Translations under genes and position numbers: made by a program
In this document: piece by piece, positions 27,141-36,102 of the stretch
Layout of the letters: every line of letters starts with the position of its first letter
Numbering within the stretch: position 1 is the stretch's first letter
The notes under the pieces: model-generated
The model's database searches: none
What the model was told of the DNA's origin: nothing
The model's input: only the letters and a program-made list of their open reading frames with translations
Origin: Aequorivita sp. H23M31
GTDB lineage: Bacteria; Bacteroidota; Bacteroidia; Flavobacteriales; Flavobacteriaceae
DNA: 64,000 nucleotides
Assembly: GCF_004022485.1 (NCBI RefSeq)
Contig: NZ_CP034951.1
Coordinates: forward strand, 3,348,001 to 3,412,000
Direction: 5' to 3'

Positions 27141-27240
27141 GCCACGAATGCACGAATATTTTTTAAGTGGATTCGTGTATTTGTGGCTTAGCCTTTTCGA
27201 ATTCACGAATAATTTAGAATTAAATTCGTGCATTAGTGGC
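27141..27240. repeat. Inverted-repeat cluster of a CCACGAATGCACGAAT element
   Basis: GCCACGAATGCACGAAT (27141-27157) pairs with ATTCGTGCATTAGTGGC (27224-27240) at 16 of 17 positions. A third unit, ATTCGTGTATTTGTGGC (27171-27187), and a partial unit, ATTCACGAAT (27201-27210), lie between. It separates two convergent genes and could fold into a large hairpin. A related single unit is at 19047-19063. Confidence 0.75.
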
Positions 27241-27249
27241 CATACTATC

Positions 27250-28390
27250 CTAATTATCCTCCCAAGTTTCCAAATACTTTTTCGCAATGGAAATGTAATT
27301 ATGTTCCTTCTCAATAAATTTCCGTGCACTATTTGAAATAGCAATAAGCTGCTGCGGATTTAAGATAAGATTTTCTAGTTTTCCGTATAAATAATCCACA
27401 TCCGGGAGTGCGTTGATGCAGACTTCATCTTCTTTGAGATTATAATATTCCAAAAATTCCCTTTCGGCACCGGTAAATACAACTTTTCCTTTTGCCATTG
27501 CTTCCAAGGCATTATAACCTTGATCATACGAAAAAAACCTGGTCCAACAGTATGTGGGCGGAATTATACGCCGAAATGTATTCTGAATACGGAACACTTT
27601 CAACCGTGATTATTTCAACTTTTGCATGATATTTATCTTCTATCTTGCGAAGAGCAGCTTCAAAATAATCATTTCCTTTTTTAAAATAATTACCGCGGTT
27701 AATTCCGTGAAAAATGATGATTTTATTATCTACAATAAACGGTAATTGTTTCAGTTTTGAAGTGTTTATCGGATTAGGAATTAATCCGAGATATTTTTCG
27801 TGCCCTTTAAGTGGAATGTGATAATCCAAATCGGAAGCAATTACTCCGTTCATTTCTTCAAAAATAAATTTGTGCAATGAAACAAACTCAGGCCGTAAAT
27901 ATTTTAATGCCGGATCCGAATCTTTTTCCGAAACCTTTCCGTCAAAAAATGGGCTGAGGGTTGAATACCGCAATTTTTTATCGTAAGCATATTTTATACT
28001 GCTGTAATCCGCCCCACAAGAAAGAAGAAAAAGCTTTTTGTTATTATTTTTTAAAAATGAAATCATTTCCCTTTCCTCTTTAGCGGCAATTGAAAAGGGA
28101 CTTTCGTTGATTAATTGCACTACATCAAAATCTTTAAATTCTTCTTTATAGCTGAAGAATTGATTTTTTAACGAAATCGACGTGATGTCGATTCCGAACA
28201 TCTTGTAAATCCCAACCTTGATTTTTTTTGAAAAACCCGAATGGTATCGTCGATTCAAGAGAATATCTGATGGGAATTTCTTGAACTGGTCCCCCGTTGA
28301 AACCAAGGTTACTTTATGACCAAGTTCCTGCAAACCTTCTTTTAAAGAGTTGTGCAACCTACTGTATTCACCAACCAATAGAATTCTCAT
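27250..28390 (-). pseudogene. Glycosyltransferase gene split by a single-base shift in a T7 run
   Basis: Two minus-strand frames (28390 to 27524, and the part ending at 27250) join perfectly if one base is removed from the seven-T run at 27537-27531. The joined protein reads ...AHILLDQVFSYDQGYNALEAMAKGKVVFT..., 379 aa, with a GT-B layout: N-terminal MRILLVGEYSRLHNSL and a C-terminal sugar-nucleotide region YDQGYNALEAMAKGK. As given, the protein stops after HILLDQVFFV and lacks the donor-binding half. This may be a true mutation, a slippage (phase-variable) site, or an assembly error in a homopolymer. It is convergent with the 327-aa gene. Confidence 0.85.
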
Positions 28391-28477
28391 TTACTTAAAT
28401 TTATGAATAATGTATGGTCACAAAAATCCACTAAAGGATTGGTTTGGCTATAAGGATGGCTCATTTTGGAAATAACT

Positions 28478-28485
28478 TATCTTTG
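28478..28485 (+). promoter_or_regulatory. -7 box TATCTTTG deciding the next gene's start
   Basis: Perfect TAnnTTTG match lying inside the 5' part of the longest reading frame (which would start at TTG 28444). It places the start of transcription near 28492 and supports translation from ATG 28519. No TTG was found at a standard -33 distance. Confidence 0.45.
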
Positions 28486-28518
28486 TCAGTGGTTTTCAAA
28501 AATACTATAAAATCTCCC

Positions 28519-29607
28519 ATGCCTCCAGAAATTAGAAGTAAAGTGTGTTTGGTTGCAATTTCTCTCGGAAAAGGTGGGGCGGAAAGATCGACAGCACTTC
28601 TTTCACAAATGCTGATTATGAAAGGTTATGATGTCCATATCGTAATCCTGAACGATTTGATCGATTATCCCTATTCTGGAAAATTATTCAATTTGGGCAG
28701 CGAGAAATCCGAGAATGACACGGCCATAAAGCGGATTATACGTTTTAAAAAATTAAGGAATTATTTTAAAACTGAAAAATTTGATTTTATAATTGATAAT
28801 CGAACTCGGGTTTCGGCTGGCAAGGAGTGGTATTATTTGAATTATTTGTACAAGGGATTCAAAATAATTTATGTTATCCGAAGTGCTAATTTAGATATGT
28901 ATCTGCCAAAGAAGAAATGGATCGTAAAGCAAATGATATCAAAATCGTATAAGATTGTTGGAGTTTCAAAACATATTGCGAAGGGAATCAATACGCAATT
29001 TTCTACGGATAAAGCTATTTCTATTTACAATCCAATAATGGAAATTAGTGAGACGACTATTGAAGTAGAAGGAAAATACATCATATTTGTTGGTAGGTTA
29101 GAGGATGATGTCAAGAATTTAAGTCTTTTGTTGGATGCTTATAGCCAATCGTGTTTGCCGGAAAGGAATATTCGTTTACTGATTATGGGCAGTGGTGATG
29201 ACCATGAAAAATTGGTAGAAAAAGCAGATAAACTTGGAATTTCCAAAGAAGTTCAATTCGTATCTTTTAAGCCAGATGTTTATCCATATCTTAAAAATGC
29301 CATTTTCACGGTTCTTACCAGTAGATACGAAGGTTTTCCTCGGGCTTTGGTTGAATCGCTATCCGTTGGTACTCCTTTGGTTTCGGTAGATTGTGTGAGT
29401 GGACCCAATGAGATAATTAGAAATGAAATGAATGGACTTTTGGTTGAGAATTTCAATGTCACCGCATTGGCCGAAGCTATGGATAGGATGGTTACAGACA
29501 AGGAATTGTACGAAAGATGTAAAAAAAATAGTGTAAAAAGTATAGACCATCTAAGTTTGGAAAATATAGCCGAAGATTGGGATAAATTATTGAAAGATGA
29601 AAAGTAA
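28519..29607 (+). CDS. GT4 family glycosyltransferase
   Basis: 362 aa from ATG 28519 (MPPEIRSKVCLVAISLGKGGAERS); the longer frame from TTG 28444 spans the -7 box. It is GT-B fold, with the N-terminal GKGGAERSTALLSQML acceptor side and a C-terminal family 4 signature: IIFVGRLEDDVKNLSLLLDAY, LLIMGSGDDHEKL and TSRYEGFPRALVESLSVGTPLVSVD, in which the E-x7-E pair binds the donor sugar nucleotide. It overlaps the FdtA-like gene by 11 bp, so the two are coupled. Acts in the cytoplasm on a lipid-linked glycan; the sugar is unknown, but coupling to FdtA suggests an amino-deoxyhexose. Confidence 0.92.
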   Translation: MPPEIRSKVCLVAISLGKGGAERSTALLSQMLIMKGYDVHIVILNDLIDYPYSGKLFNLGSEKSENDTAIKRIIRFKKLRNYFKTEKFDFIIDNRTRVSAGKEWYYLNYLYKGFKIIYVIRSANLDMYLPKKKWIVKQMISKSYKIVGVSKHIAKGINTQFSTDKAISIYNPIMEISETTIEVEGKYIIFVGRLEDDVKNLSLLLDAYSQSCLPERNIRLLIMGSGDDHEKLVEKADKLGISKEVQFVSFKPDVYPYLKNAIFTVLTSRYEGFPRALVESLSVGTPLVSVDCVSGPNEIIRNEMNGLLVENFNVTALAEAMDRMVTDKELYERCKKNSVKSIDHLSLENIAEDWDKLLKDEK

Positions 29608-30007
29608 CAATGTCGATAAAATAGAACTGTTGGAAATTCCAAAAATAACCGATCCCCGTGGCAACTTGTCTGTTGTTGAAGAGGGTTTTTTGCCTTATGA
29701 GGTGAAACGGGTTTACTATTTATATGACGTCCCCAGTGGCGAATATCGTGGTGCACATGCCCATAAGGAACAGAGCGAGTTTTTAATAGCCTTAAGCGGA
29801 AGCTTTGAAGTTATCCTGAACGATGGTGAAAACAAGAAATCCATTGTCCTGAATAAGCCCAATCGTGGGCTTCTTATTCCAACCGGAATTTGGCGGGAAT
29901 TGGAAAACTTCTCTTCTGGTTCTGTTTGCTTGGTTCTTTCCTCGGGAAAATTCCTAGAGAGCGATTACATTCGGGATTATGACGAATATCTAAAGTATAA
30001 AAAATAA
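29597..30007 (+). CDS. FdtA/QdtA-like dTDP-sugar 3,4-ketoisomerase
   Basis: 136 aa, single cupin (WxcM-like) domain: DPRGNLSVVEEGFLPYEVKRVYYLYDVP, the catalytic His pair in RGAHAHKEQSEFLI (His54, His56) and a closing ENFSSGSVCLVLSS. FdtA and QdtA convert dTDP-4-keto-6-deoxyglucose to the 3-keto isomer, the step before transamination by FdtB/QdtB. The aminotransferase is at 23130. Whether the product has galacto (Fuc3N) or gluco (Qui3N) configuration cannot be decided by eye. RmlA and RmlB must be encoded elsewhere. Confidence 0.92.
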   Translation: MKSNNVDKIELLEIPKITDPRGNLSVVEEGFLPYEVKRVYYLYDVPSGEYRGAHAHKEQSEFLIALSGSFEVILNDGENKKSIVLNKPNRGLLIPTGIWRELENFSSGSVCLVLSSGKFLESDYIRDYDEYLKYKK

Positions 30008-30019
30008 AAGAAACAGGAT

Positions 30020-31180
30020 TTGGCAATTCACTACAAGCGGGTTAAACTTTTTGTATGGTTAAATGGGGTGGTGAGTGGTGTTTGCTATCCATTCTTAAAA
30101 ATACGTGATTTCCGGAAAAACAGAACTTCCGAAATTCAAATTTTAGAAAAATCCCAGACTATTGTTATCGACCGATCCCATTTTCATTTTGAAGGAAATG
30201 CCTATTGGGATAAATTTAAAACCTTCCAAAGTGACGATCTTTTTTATGCTATTATCCCAGATGCGAGTATAATAAGTAAAGGGATTGTACTGGATTCTAA
30301 AAATAGGGTTATCCTGGAGAGTACCCTTTTTCAAAAGGAATATCTGAATATTCTCTGCAGCAATCATTTGGTTCTATTGAAGCGATTTTTGCCGAAAAAG
30401 AAAGAAAAGAACGTAATTTCACTCCTTAATAAACTTGATAATAATTATTTTCATTGGACAACAGAATCACTTACCCGAATTTTGTTGGTCTATGAGAGAC
30501 CCTTTTTTAATGACTATAAAATCCTTGTCAAAGACGGAGCCCTTCCCTTTATAAAACAGTCGCTCACCTTTCTTTTTAATATTCCCGAGACAAATATTAT
30601 TTCCAAAACCCTTGGAGAAAATTTGGAGGTAAATAATGCCTTGATTGTTTCCTTCCCACATATTCGAAATTCTGAATCGGAGTTTACAAACGTGTATATT
30701 CCTGAAGTGTTAAAAAAACTCAATGCTCTTGCTCACATTAGATTAGAACGGTTGCAGCCTAAACCTCAGAAAACTCCCAAAAACTTTATTATTTCGAGAA
30801 AGAGTGCCCTTGAACGACGAATTTTGAATGAGGAATATCTAATTCACAAACTTTCAGATTTTGATTTTGAATCTATTGCTTTAGAAGAGCTGGATTATAT
30901 TGAGCAAGTAGCTCTTTTCGCCAATGCGGAAATTATTATAGCAACCCATGGCGCTGGAATAGCCAATATTATTTATGGGAAAAATCCAATTTTGATTGAA
31001 ATATTTCCGGAAGAAAGAAATATTCGGGATGCTTTCTACTTTGCGCAAATAACCGCAGCATTACAGATTGAACACCATCTCTTTCTTCAAAAGCAAGAAA
31101 ATGATAAAGAAGACATTCTGTTGGATGATTCGTTTATTGAAAAAATAAGAATGATTATTTCAAACTCTAACTCAATTTAA
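30020..31180 (+). CDS. Glycosyltransferase family 61 protein
   Basis: 386 aa, DUF563/GT61 type. The central NYFHWTTESLTRILL resembles the conserved 'N-x-x-H-W-x-x-E' motif of the family. FIISRKSALERRILNEE and IATHGAGIANIIYGKNPILIEIFP match the C-terminal donor-binding region. It starts with TTG at 30020, 12 bp after the FdtA-like gene, so it shares the same transcript. Family members transfer xylose, GlcNAc or related sugars. Convergent with the next gene, 33 bp away. Confidence 0.88.
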   Translation: MAIHYKRVKLFVWLNGVVSGVCYPFLKIRDFRKNRTSEIQILEKSQTIVIDRSHFHFEGNAYWDKFKTFQSDDLFYAIIPDASIISKGIVLDSKNRVILESTLFQKEYLNILCSNHLVLLKRFLPKKKEKNVISLLNKLDNNYFHWTTESLTRILLVYERPFFNDYKILVKDGALPFIKQSLTFLFNIPETNIISKTLGENLEVNNALIVSFPHIRNSESEFTNVYIPEVLKKLNALAHIRLERLQPKPQKTPKNFIISRKSALERRILNEEYLIHKLSDFDFESIALEELDYIEQVALFANAEIIIATHGAGIANIIYGKNPILIEIFPEERNIRDAFYFAQITAALQIEHHLFLQKQENDKEDILLDDSFIEKIRMIISNSNSI

Positions 31181-31213
31181 TGTCGTTTTTCCCCTGAAGG
31201 TGACGACGTAAAT

Positions 31214-32161
31214 TTAAGACTTGTAAGCGGTCAAACGAGTTCCAAAAGATTCAAACAAAACTTTCATCCTAATAAGAAGAATCAAAATACCTCGAGGTTG
31301 ATTTAAAAGAAAACGTTGTTTAGCGTTCAGGTTTTCCACATCGAGTTTCTTCACGTATTCTTTAAATGAATCCAAATCATTAGCTAATTTGTGCTGGATG
31401 GCAAATGAAAATCTATTGATATCCAAATACTTTTTTAAATATGGATTTTTCTGAGCAATTTCCTCATAATTATCAGGATTGAGAAACACTCTATTCTTTG
31501 TTGGAGTATGTGAAATTCTATTACTGCCGTCCAAATTATGTCTTGCCGAAATACGTGTGCTAAAAACCAATGGGGAAGCAAGGGCGGCTCTTATCCATAG
31601 GTCGGTGTCTTCTCCGGCACCATTCGTAATGGTAGCATCAAAACCTCCCAGTTTCTGAAAAAAGCTCTTTTTCATACAAACTGCAGAAGTCCAAGCAAGC
31701 GCATCAATCAGACTGTTTTTGAAATAATCGTCCACAATGCCACTCCACTCCTTTTTATCCATAATGGGCGAAATCATTGCAGTAGTCAATTTTTGATTGT
31801 GCTTTTTTTCGTAGGCAGTGCAGTACCATTGTTGTTCGGGGAATTTTTTAATAAGATAGTCCAGGTTTTCGAGATGGTTTGCATGCCAATAATCATCTGC
31901 ATCCAGAAAAGCTATATGTTGGGCTGAGGCTTTCTCCACTCCAAAATTTCGAGTTTTTGCTACGCCTTCGTTTTTTTTACTGAAAAGTTTTATCCTTGGA
32001 TCGGTAAATGATTTGATCACCTTTTCACTGCCGTCGGTCGAACCATCGTTCACCACAATTATTTCAAAGTCCGAAAAACGCTGTGCAAAGAGACTTGCCA
32101 TAGTTTTTTCTATGTCCTTTTCCTTATTGTATAAAGGGATAATTACCGAAAATTCAGGCAT
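31214..32161 (-). CDS. GT2 family glycosyltransferase
   Basis: 315 aa, GT-A fold: FSVIIPLYNKEKDIEKTM at the N-terminus, VNDGSTDGSEKV, the metal-binding FLDADDYW, and GGFDATITNGAGEDTDLWIRAAL as the acceptor/ED motif. No membrane segment. It is downstream of a second GT2 gene, overlapping by 8 bp, so the two form a coupled pair at the end of the glycan cluster on the opposite strand. The sugar donor is unknown. Confidence 0.92.
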   Translation of the reverse strand: MPEFSVIIPLYNKEKDIEKTMASLFAQRFSDFEIIVVNDGSTDGSEKVIKSFTDPRIKLFSKKNEGVAKTRNFGVEKASAQHIAFLDADDYWHANHLENLDYLIKKFPEQQWYCTAYEKKHNQKLTTAMISPIMDKKEWSGIVDDYFKNSLIDALAWTSAVCMKKSFFQKLGGFDATITNGAGEDTDLWIRAALASPLVFSTRISARHNLDGSNRISHTPTKNRVFLNPDNYEEIAQKNPYLKKYLDINRFSFAIQHKLANDLDSFKEYVKKLDVENLNAKQRFLLNQPRGILILLIRMKVLFESFGTRLTAYKS

Positions 32162-33044
32162 TATGCTTTTTCTTTAACTGGATATAGTAATCTAGACGGT
32201 ACAGGTCGAACCAGAACAAATTGGGTTTTTCCGACATAAAGTTTCGCTCCATGTCTTTCTTAAATTTGGAGATTATTGCACTAAAAACATGCTGTAAATG
32301 AAGCTTTTTTAGTTTCGAATAACTTTTCTGAAGGGGACGCATATTTGTATCCATCAATCCCTTATTCTCCAAAATAACAGTAGTTTCTACTGCTTTTAAG
32401 GCTTTTTTGATAAATTCTTCATTTTCCTCAAGTCCAAAGTGGACTACTGGATTATCAATATGAAGCACCTTAGCATTCATCTTTTTTAACTGGTTTGAAA
32501 GTGAATTATCCAGACCATAATAATTTTCAAGGACCGTATTTGCTTCCAAGAATAATTGTTTTTTGATGAGCAGGTTTGAGGAGAAAATAAAATAAGGCTC
32601 AATATTTCTTTCATCCACAGACTTTGCTTCCCGTTCCCGTCCATAGTGCCACCTCAAAAGCTGTTTTTGGCTAGGTTTTATTTCGTCATAAATTATTCCG
32701 CCGGAAACAACATCGTAATCGTTGTTTTTTATGGCATTCGTATAATGTTCCAAGAATTCTATTGTATCTGGAAGAACATCGGCATCCAGGAATAAAAGCC
32801 ATTCATATTTAGCCTCTGTGGCCATGAGGTTGCGAATGGCTGTACGTCCAATATTTTTTTCGAGTTTCTTATAGATCGTATTTTGAAAAGCCGGTAATTT
32901 TTCATTCTCCTCAGGCAAATCTGTGGAGCCATCGTCATAAACCTTTATTTCGTAATTAATTTGGGAAAGATGTATTTGTCCCTGAAGTGCCTTTACTAAC
33001 GGAACAACATTATAATTATAAGTGGGGATAAGTATTGAAATCAT
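32154..33044 (-). CDS. GT2 family glycosyltransferase
   Basis: 296 aa, GT-A fold: ISILIPTYNYNVVPLVKAL, VYDDGSTDLPEEN, the metal-binding LFLDADVLPD, and a GLDNSLSNQLKKM region where the ED-like acidic motif sits. It begins the two-gene minus-strand unit that ends the glycan cluster. The region upstream (33045-33432) is AT-rich with no clear promoter. Confidence 0.9.
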   Translation of the reverse strand: MISILIPTYNYNVVPLVKALQGQIHLSQINYEIKVYDDGSTDLPEENEKLPAFQNTIYKKLEKNIGRTAIRNLMATEAKYEWLLFLDADVLPDTIEFLEHYTNAIKNNDYDVVSGGIIYDEIKPSQKQLLRWHYGREREAKSVDERNIEPYFIFSSNLLIKKQLFLEANTVLENYYGLDNSLSNQLKKMNAKVLHIDNPVVHFGLEENEEFIKKALKAVETTVILENKGLMDTNMRPLQKSYSKLKKLHLQHVFSAIISKFKKDMERNFMSEKPNLFWFDLYRLDYYIQLKKKHNA

Positions 33045-33450
33045 TTTTTGTATTGAATATTATTACTTTTTTATAATCTATTAGGTTTTTTTGATGTTTA
33101 GATTACTCCGCCCCCAAAGAATTTCTTTTAAACCGTTATTGTCTTTTTTCGGAATAATTCCTTACTGCGCATTTCATTTCAAATATTCCAAATTTAGGTA
33201 ATATAAATCCCTGACTATAAATGTGATAAATATATTCGTTTCCTTTTTAAATGAAGTATTCAAACTGGAGGTTAACTACGTCATCTAATAAAATTATTTT
33301 TTTGGGGAGTTTTGAAAATGCCATCATTATAAGTTTGATAGACGTGCCAAAAATACGAGATTCTTTTTTGGATGAAGTGTAAACCTTAGGAAATATAATT
33401 TGTGAAAATTCTAGTGCAAAAAATATATTATCTTGGATGAAAAATTTATT
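33045..33450. other. Divergent AT-rich intergenic region
   Basis: It lies between the GT2 gene and the S8-like protease gene. No RNA, repeat or strong promoter recognised. TATCTTGG at 33429-33436 is one base off the -7 consensus and overlaps the TTG that opens the longest protease frame. Confidence 0.4.
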
Positions 33451-35085
33451 TTGAAGCAAATTATTCTTTTTATAATAATTCTGGTCCAATCATTTCAAAT
33501 GACTTCCCAAAATGAAGCGTGGTTTTATCTTCGAGCGAAGGATACAGCATTTACCCCTTCATTTGAAAAAAAAGGTGAGTATTTGGTGTACTCAGGAAAA
33601 GATGCTCAATTAAAATCTATTTTGCAGAAGTACAAAATCAGAACCTTTAAAAAGACTTGGAGAAATGCCAAGAAGGAAAATCTAAAAAGGACCTTTTTTG
33701 TAATTTCCGATAAGGAAGCTTTGATGAACGATTTGCTAACAAACGCACCCAATCTTTTTGTATTTGGGGAATTAATTGCCGAGGAAGACAAGAAAATCTT
33801 TGAGCCCAATGACTATGGACTGACGAGCACCATTGGCGAAAATCTTGGGGCGCAGGTCAATCTAGATTATCTGGACGTCTTAGAAGTACCAAAAGCGTGG
33901 TATTACACCACAGGCTCTCGCGATATTATTATCGGCATTTCCGACGGCGGAATCGATTCTTTGGATATAGAGTTTGCTGGAAAAACAAAAATTATTCGGA
34001 ATTCCTATCTTTCCAAAGGTCACGGATATTCTATTGCTGAACTTGCAGCGGGACAAGGAAACAACGCTTACGGTATTGCAGGTGTATGTTATGATTGTAG
34101 CATTTACGCAACAAATTATAGTCACGCAAATACCCTCGAGCAGCTTGTGGAACTTTCAAACCTTGGCGTAAAAGTGATTAATTGCAGTTGGGGAACACGT
34201 ACTTTTTACCAGACTGCGCAAGAGGCAATCTATGAAATGCTCGAGAATGGAACCGTAGTAGTGGCAATCGGTCATAATTTATCCTTTTCCGAAGGGAAGG
34301 GCAAAGTCTATTATTATCCGGCTTCTTACGATAAGGTAATCGCTGTTTCTTCGGTTTCGCACCGCTACGCCGATTATCATGAAAATATTAAAGTTGAGGA
34401 GGGTAAGGATTTATATTATGTTGAAAATATACGGTATTATTTAAGTCGGACGGCCGGATTTAAAAACAACGATACGACTCAGCTTCCCCACAATTATCCC
34501 GTAAGTATTAAAAACCTGAACGATAAAATCGATATCCTTGGACCCTCTGTAGGCTTATTTAGATATAGCGAAATGATACTGCATAACGAAGTTGCCGTTA
34601 GCGAGTACAATCAAACGTCGGAAGTTGCACCTTTAATTTCGGGTACTGTCGGACTTATGTTTTCACTCTATCCTTGTCTTCCAGCAGAGGAAGTGGAAAC
34701 CATTATAAAACTCACATCCACAAATATTGATGATATTGAAGCAAACAAACCGTATAAAGGACTTTATGGTGCGGGAATGTTGAATACAGGGAAAGCAGTG
34801 AAAATGGTATTTGATATGTTTGCGGAAAAAGAACCAGTAAAAATTGAAAACCAACGCTTTAGCCGGTGGGATTTTAAATTGACCGCTTTGTCTGATGTAC
34901 TCATTCAAAATCAAGAATTCACTGAAAACTCTACTTTGGAACTCACTTCAAAAAAAGGAATTACACTTTCAGAAAACACTGTTTTAAAACCAAATGTCAA
35001 TGGAGGAATTCATTTAAAAATCAACCCTTCACTTGAAAAAGAATGCGAACTTCGACTTCGGGATCCAAGTATTTTGGAGGAATGA
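33451..35085 (+). CDS. Exported S8 (subtilisin-like) protease with divergent motifs
   Basis: About 544 aa from TTG 33451 (MKQIILFIIILVQS), which gives a good signal peptide; the longer frame from TTG 33433 adds MDEKFI and overlaps a near -7 box. Numbered from the longer frame, the triad is Asp171 (IGISDGGID), His197 (KGHGYSIAELAAG) and Ser396 (NQTSEVAPL), with oxyanion Asn282 (AIGHN). The motifs deviate from the norm: GT-S is QTS and AAGN is IGHN. An N-terminal inhibitor-like region (about 28-125) and a C-terminal beta region (about 460-550) flank the protease. No T9SS domain, so it is probably periplasmic. Activity is likely but not certain. Confidence 0.85.
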   Translation: MKQIILFIIILVQSFQMTSQNEAWFYLRAKDTAFTPSFEKKGEYLVYSGKDAQLKSILQKYKIRTFKKTWRNAKKENLKRTFFVISDKEALMNDLLTNAPNLFVFGELIAEEDKKIFEPNDYGLTSTIGENLGAQVNLDYLDVLEVPKAWYYTTGSRDIIIGISDGGIDSLDIEFAGKTKIIRNSYLSKGHGYSIAELAAGQGNNAYGIAGVCYDCSIYATNYSHANTLEQLVELSNLGVKVINCSWGTRTFYQTAQEAIYEMLENGTVVVAIGHNLSFSEGKGKVYYYPASYDKVIAVSSVSHRYADYHENIKVEEGKDLYYVENIRYYLSRTAGFKNNDTTQLPHNYPVSIKNLNDKIDILGPSVGLFRYSEMILHNEVAVSEYNQTSEVAPLISGTVGLMFSLYPCLPAEEVETIIKLTSTNIDDIEANKPYKGLYGAGMLNTGKAVKMVFDMFAEKEPVKIENQRFSRWDFKLTALSDVLIQNQEFTENSTLELTSKKGITLSENTVLKPNVNGGIHLKINPSLEKECELRLRDPSILEE

Positions 35086-35097
35086 ATTAAACATAGC

Positions 35098-35219
35098 CTG
35101 TCCCGATTTTTCATCGGGAACGTTTTGGAACATGACTTATTGAATCACGACTGAAGGGAAACACGACGGAAGGGAAACAGGAAAAACAGCTGTCCCGATT
35201 TTTCATCGGGAACGTTTTG
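35098..35219. repeat. Two identical 30-bp hairpin repeats flanking 16-nt units
   Basis: A 30-bp sequence is present identically at 35098-35127 and 35190-35219. Each copy holds the hairpin TCCCGAT-TTTTC-ATCGGGA and ends AACGTTTTG. Between them are two tandem 16-nt units, GACTGAAGGGAAACAC (35149-35164) and GACGGAAGGGAAACAG (35165-35180), which resemble the 15-nt repeat at 18898-19143. The hairpins could double as terminators between the convergent protease and ftsE genes. Confidence 0.8.
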
Positions 35220-35245
35220 AGTTTTCACTTTCAAATTTTATTTTT

Positions 35246-35287
35246 CATAACTCATAACTCATAACTCATAGCTCATAACTCATAACT
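35246..35287 (+). repeat. Six tandem copies of the heptamer CATAACT
   Basis: Six exact-register 7-nt units; the fourth is CATAGCT. They are followed by a degenerate stretch, ACTAAAGACTACCAACT (35299-35315), that also appears at 24688-24704 with one change. The array lies just downstream of ftsE. Confidence 0.85.
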
Positions 35288-35317
35288 AATGTCTACCGAC
35301 TAAAGACTACCAACTCC

Positions 35318-36001
35318 CTACACCGTCTTCTGCACCACCTCAAAAATCTGATTATCCTCGCATTTCAAGGTTTTGGAAGGATATTTCAGCAATAGCGCAT
35401 AATCGTGGGTTGCCATCAATATGGTATTTCCGTTTTTGTTTATTTCGCGAAGAACTTCCATCACTTCCACACTGGTTTGTGGATCGAGGTTTCCGGTAGG
35501 TTCATCTGCGAGAATCAATTCTGGGTCGTTTAAAAGTGCACGGGCAATGGCAATACGTTGCTGTTCCCCGCCGGAGAGTTGGTATGGATATTTAAAAGCT
35601 TGGGTTTTCATATCCACTTTGGAAAGCACTTCGCTGATCCTGGTTTCCTTTGCAACCTTGTCTTTCCAGCCTGTGGCGGTAAGCACAAAATCCAAATTGT
35701 TATGGACTGTGCGATCGTTCAAAAGTTTGAAATCCTGAAACACCACTCCAAGTTTTCTTCGCAAAAATGGAATGTCGTTTTCCTTTAGGGTCGCCAAATC
35801 ATATCCCACAATATGGCCTTGTCCTTTCTGAAGTGGAAGATCGCCATAAAGCGTTTTCATAAAACTACTCTTCCCTGTTCCGGTTTTTCCGATCAGATAT
35901 ACAAACTCCCCTTTTTCAACCGATATGGTAACATCGGCAAGTACGAGATTGTCACCTTGAAATATGGAAGCATCATTTAGATATAGAACGTGATTGGACA
36001 T
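35318..36001 (-). CDS. ftsE: Cell division ATP-binding protein FtsE
   Basis: 227 aa ABC ATPase: Walker A IGKTGTGKSS (about 37-46), Q-loop VVFQDFKLL, signature LSGGEQQ (142-148), Walker B LILADEP (162-168) and H-loop MATHDY. The FQDFKLLNDRTVHNNL segment is typical of FtsE rather than of LolD-type ATPases. It works with the membrane protein FtsX to control peptidoglycan hydrolases at the division site. ftsX is not adjacent, as is usual in Flavobacteriia. The start is directly preceded by an AATTATG heptamer array. Confidence 0.92.
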   Translation of the reverse strand: MSNHVLYLNDASIFQGDNLVLADVTISVEKGEFVYLIGKTGTGKSSFMKTLYGDLPLQKGQGHIVGYDLATLKENDIPFLRRKLGVVFQDFKLLNDRTVHNNLDFVLTATGWKDKVAKETRISEVLSKVDMKTQAFKYPYQLSGGEQQRIAIARALLNDPELILADEPTGNLDPQTSVEVMEVLREINKNGNTILMATHDYALLLKYPSKTLKCEDNQIFEVVQKTV

Positions 36002-36007
36002 TTTTTT

Positions 36008-36032
36008 AATTATGAATTATGAATTATGAATT
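36008..36032 (+). repeat. Heptamer array AATTATG x3.5 before ftsE
   Basis: Three perfect 7-nt units plus AATTG, 7 bp upstream of the ftsE start codon. A degenerate version of the same unit (AATTATGAATTAG, about 17091) lies upstream of guaA. Confidence 0.75.
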
Positions 36033-36102
36033 GCCTGCCTTTTTATCTAGCCTCAAAAATAACTTGAATTCTTCCTAACTGCAACTGAATACTTCAACTT
36101 AT

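Noticed and set aside
35246..35287. CATAACT array as a CRISPR array
   Set aside because: The 7-nt units are directly adjacent with no spacers, and no cas genes are present.
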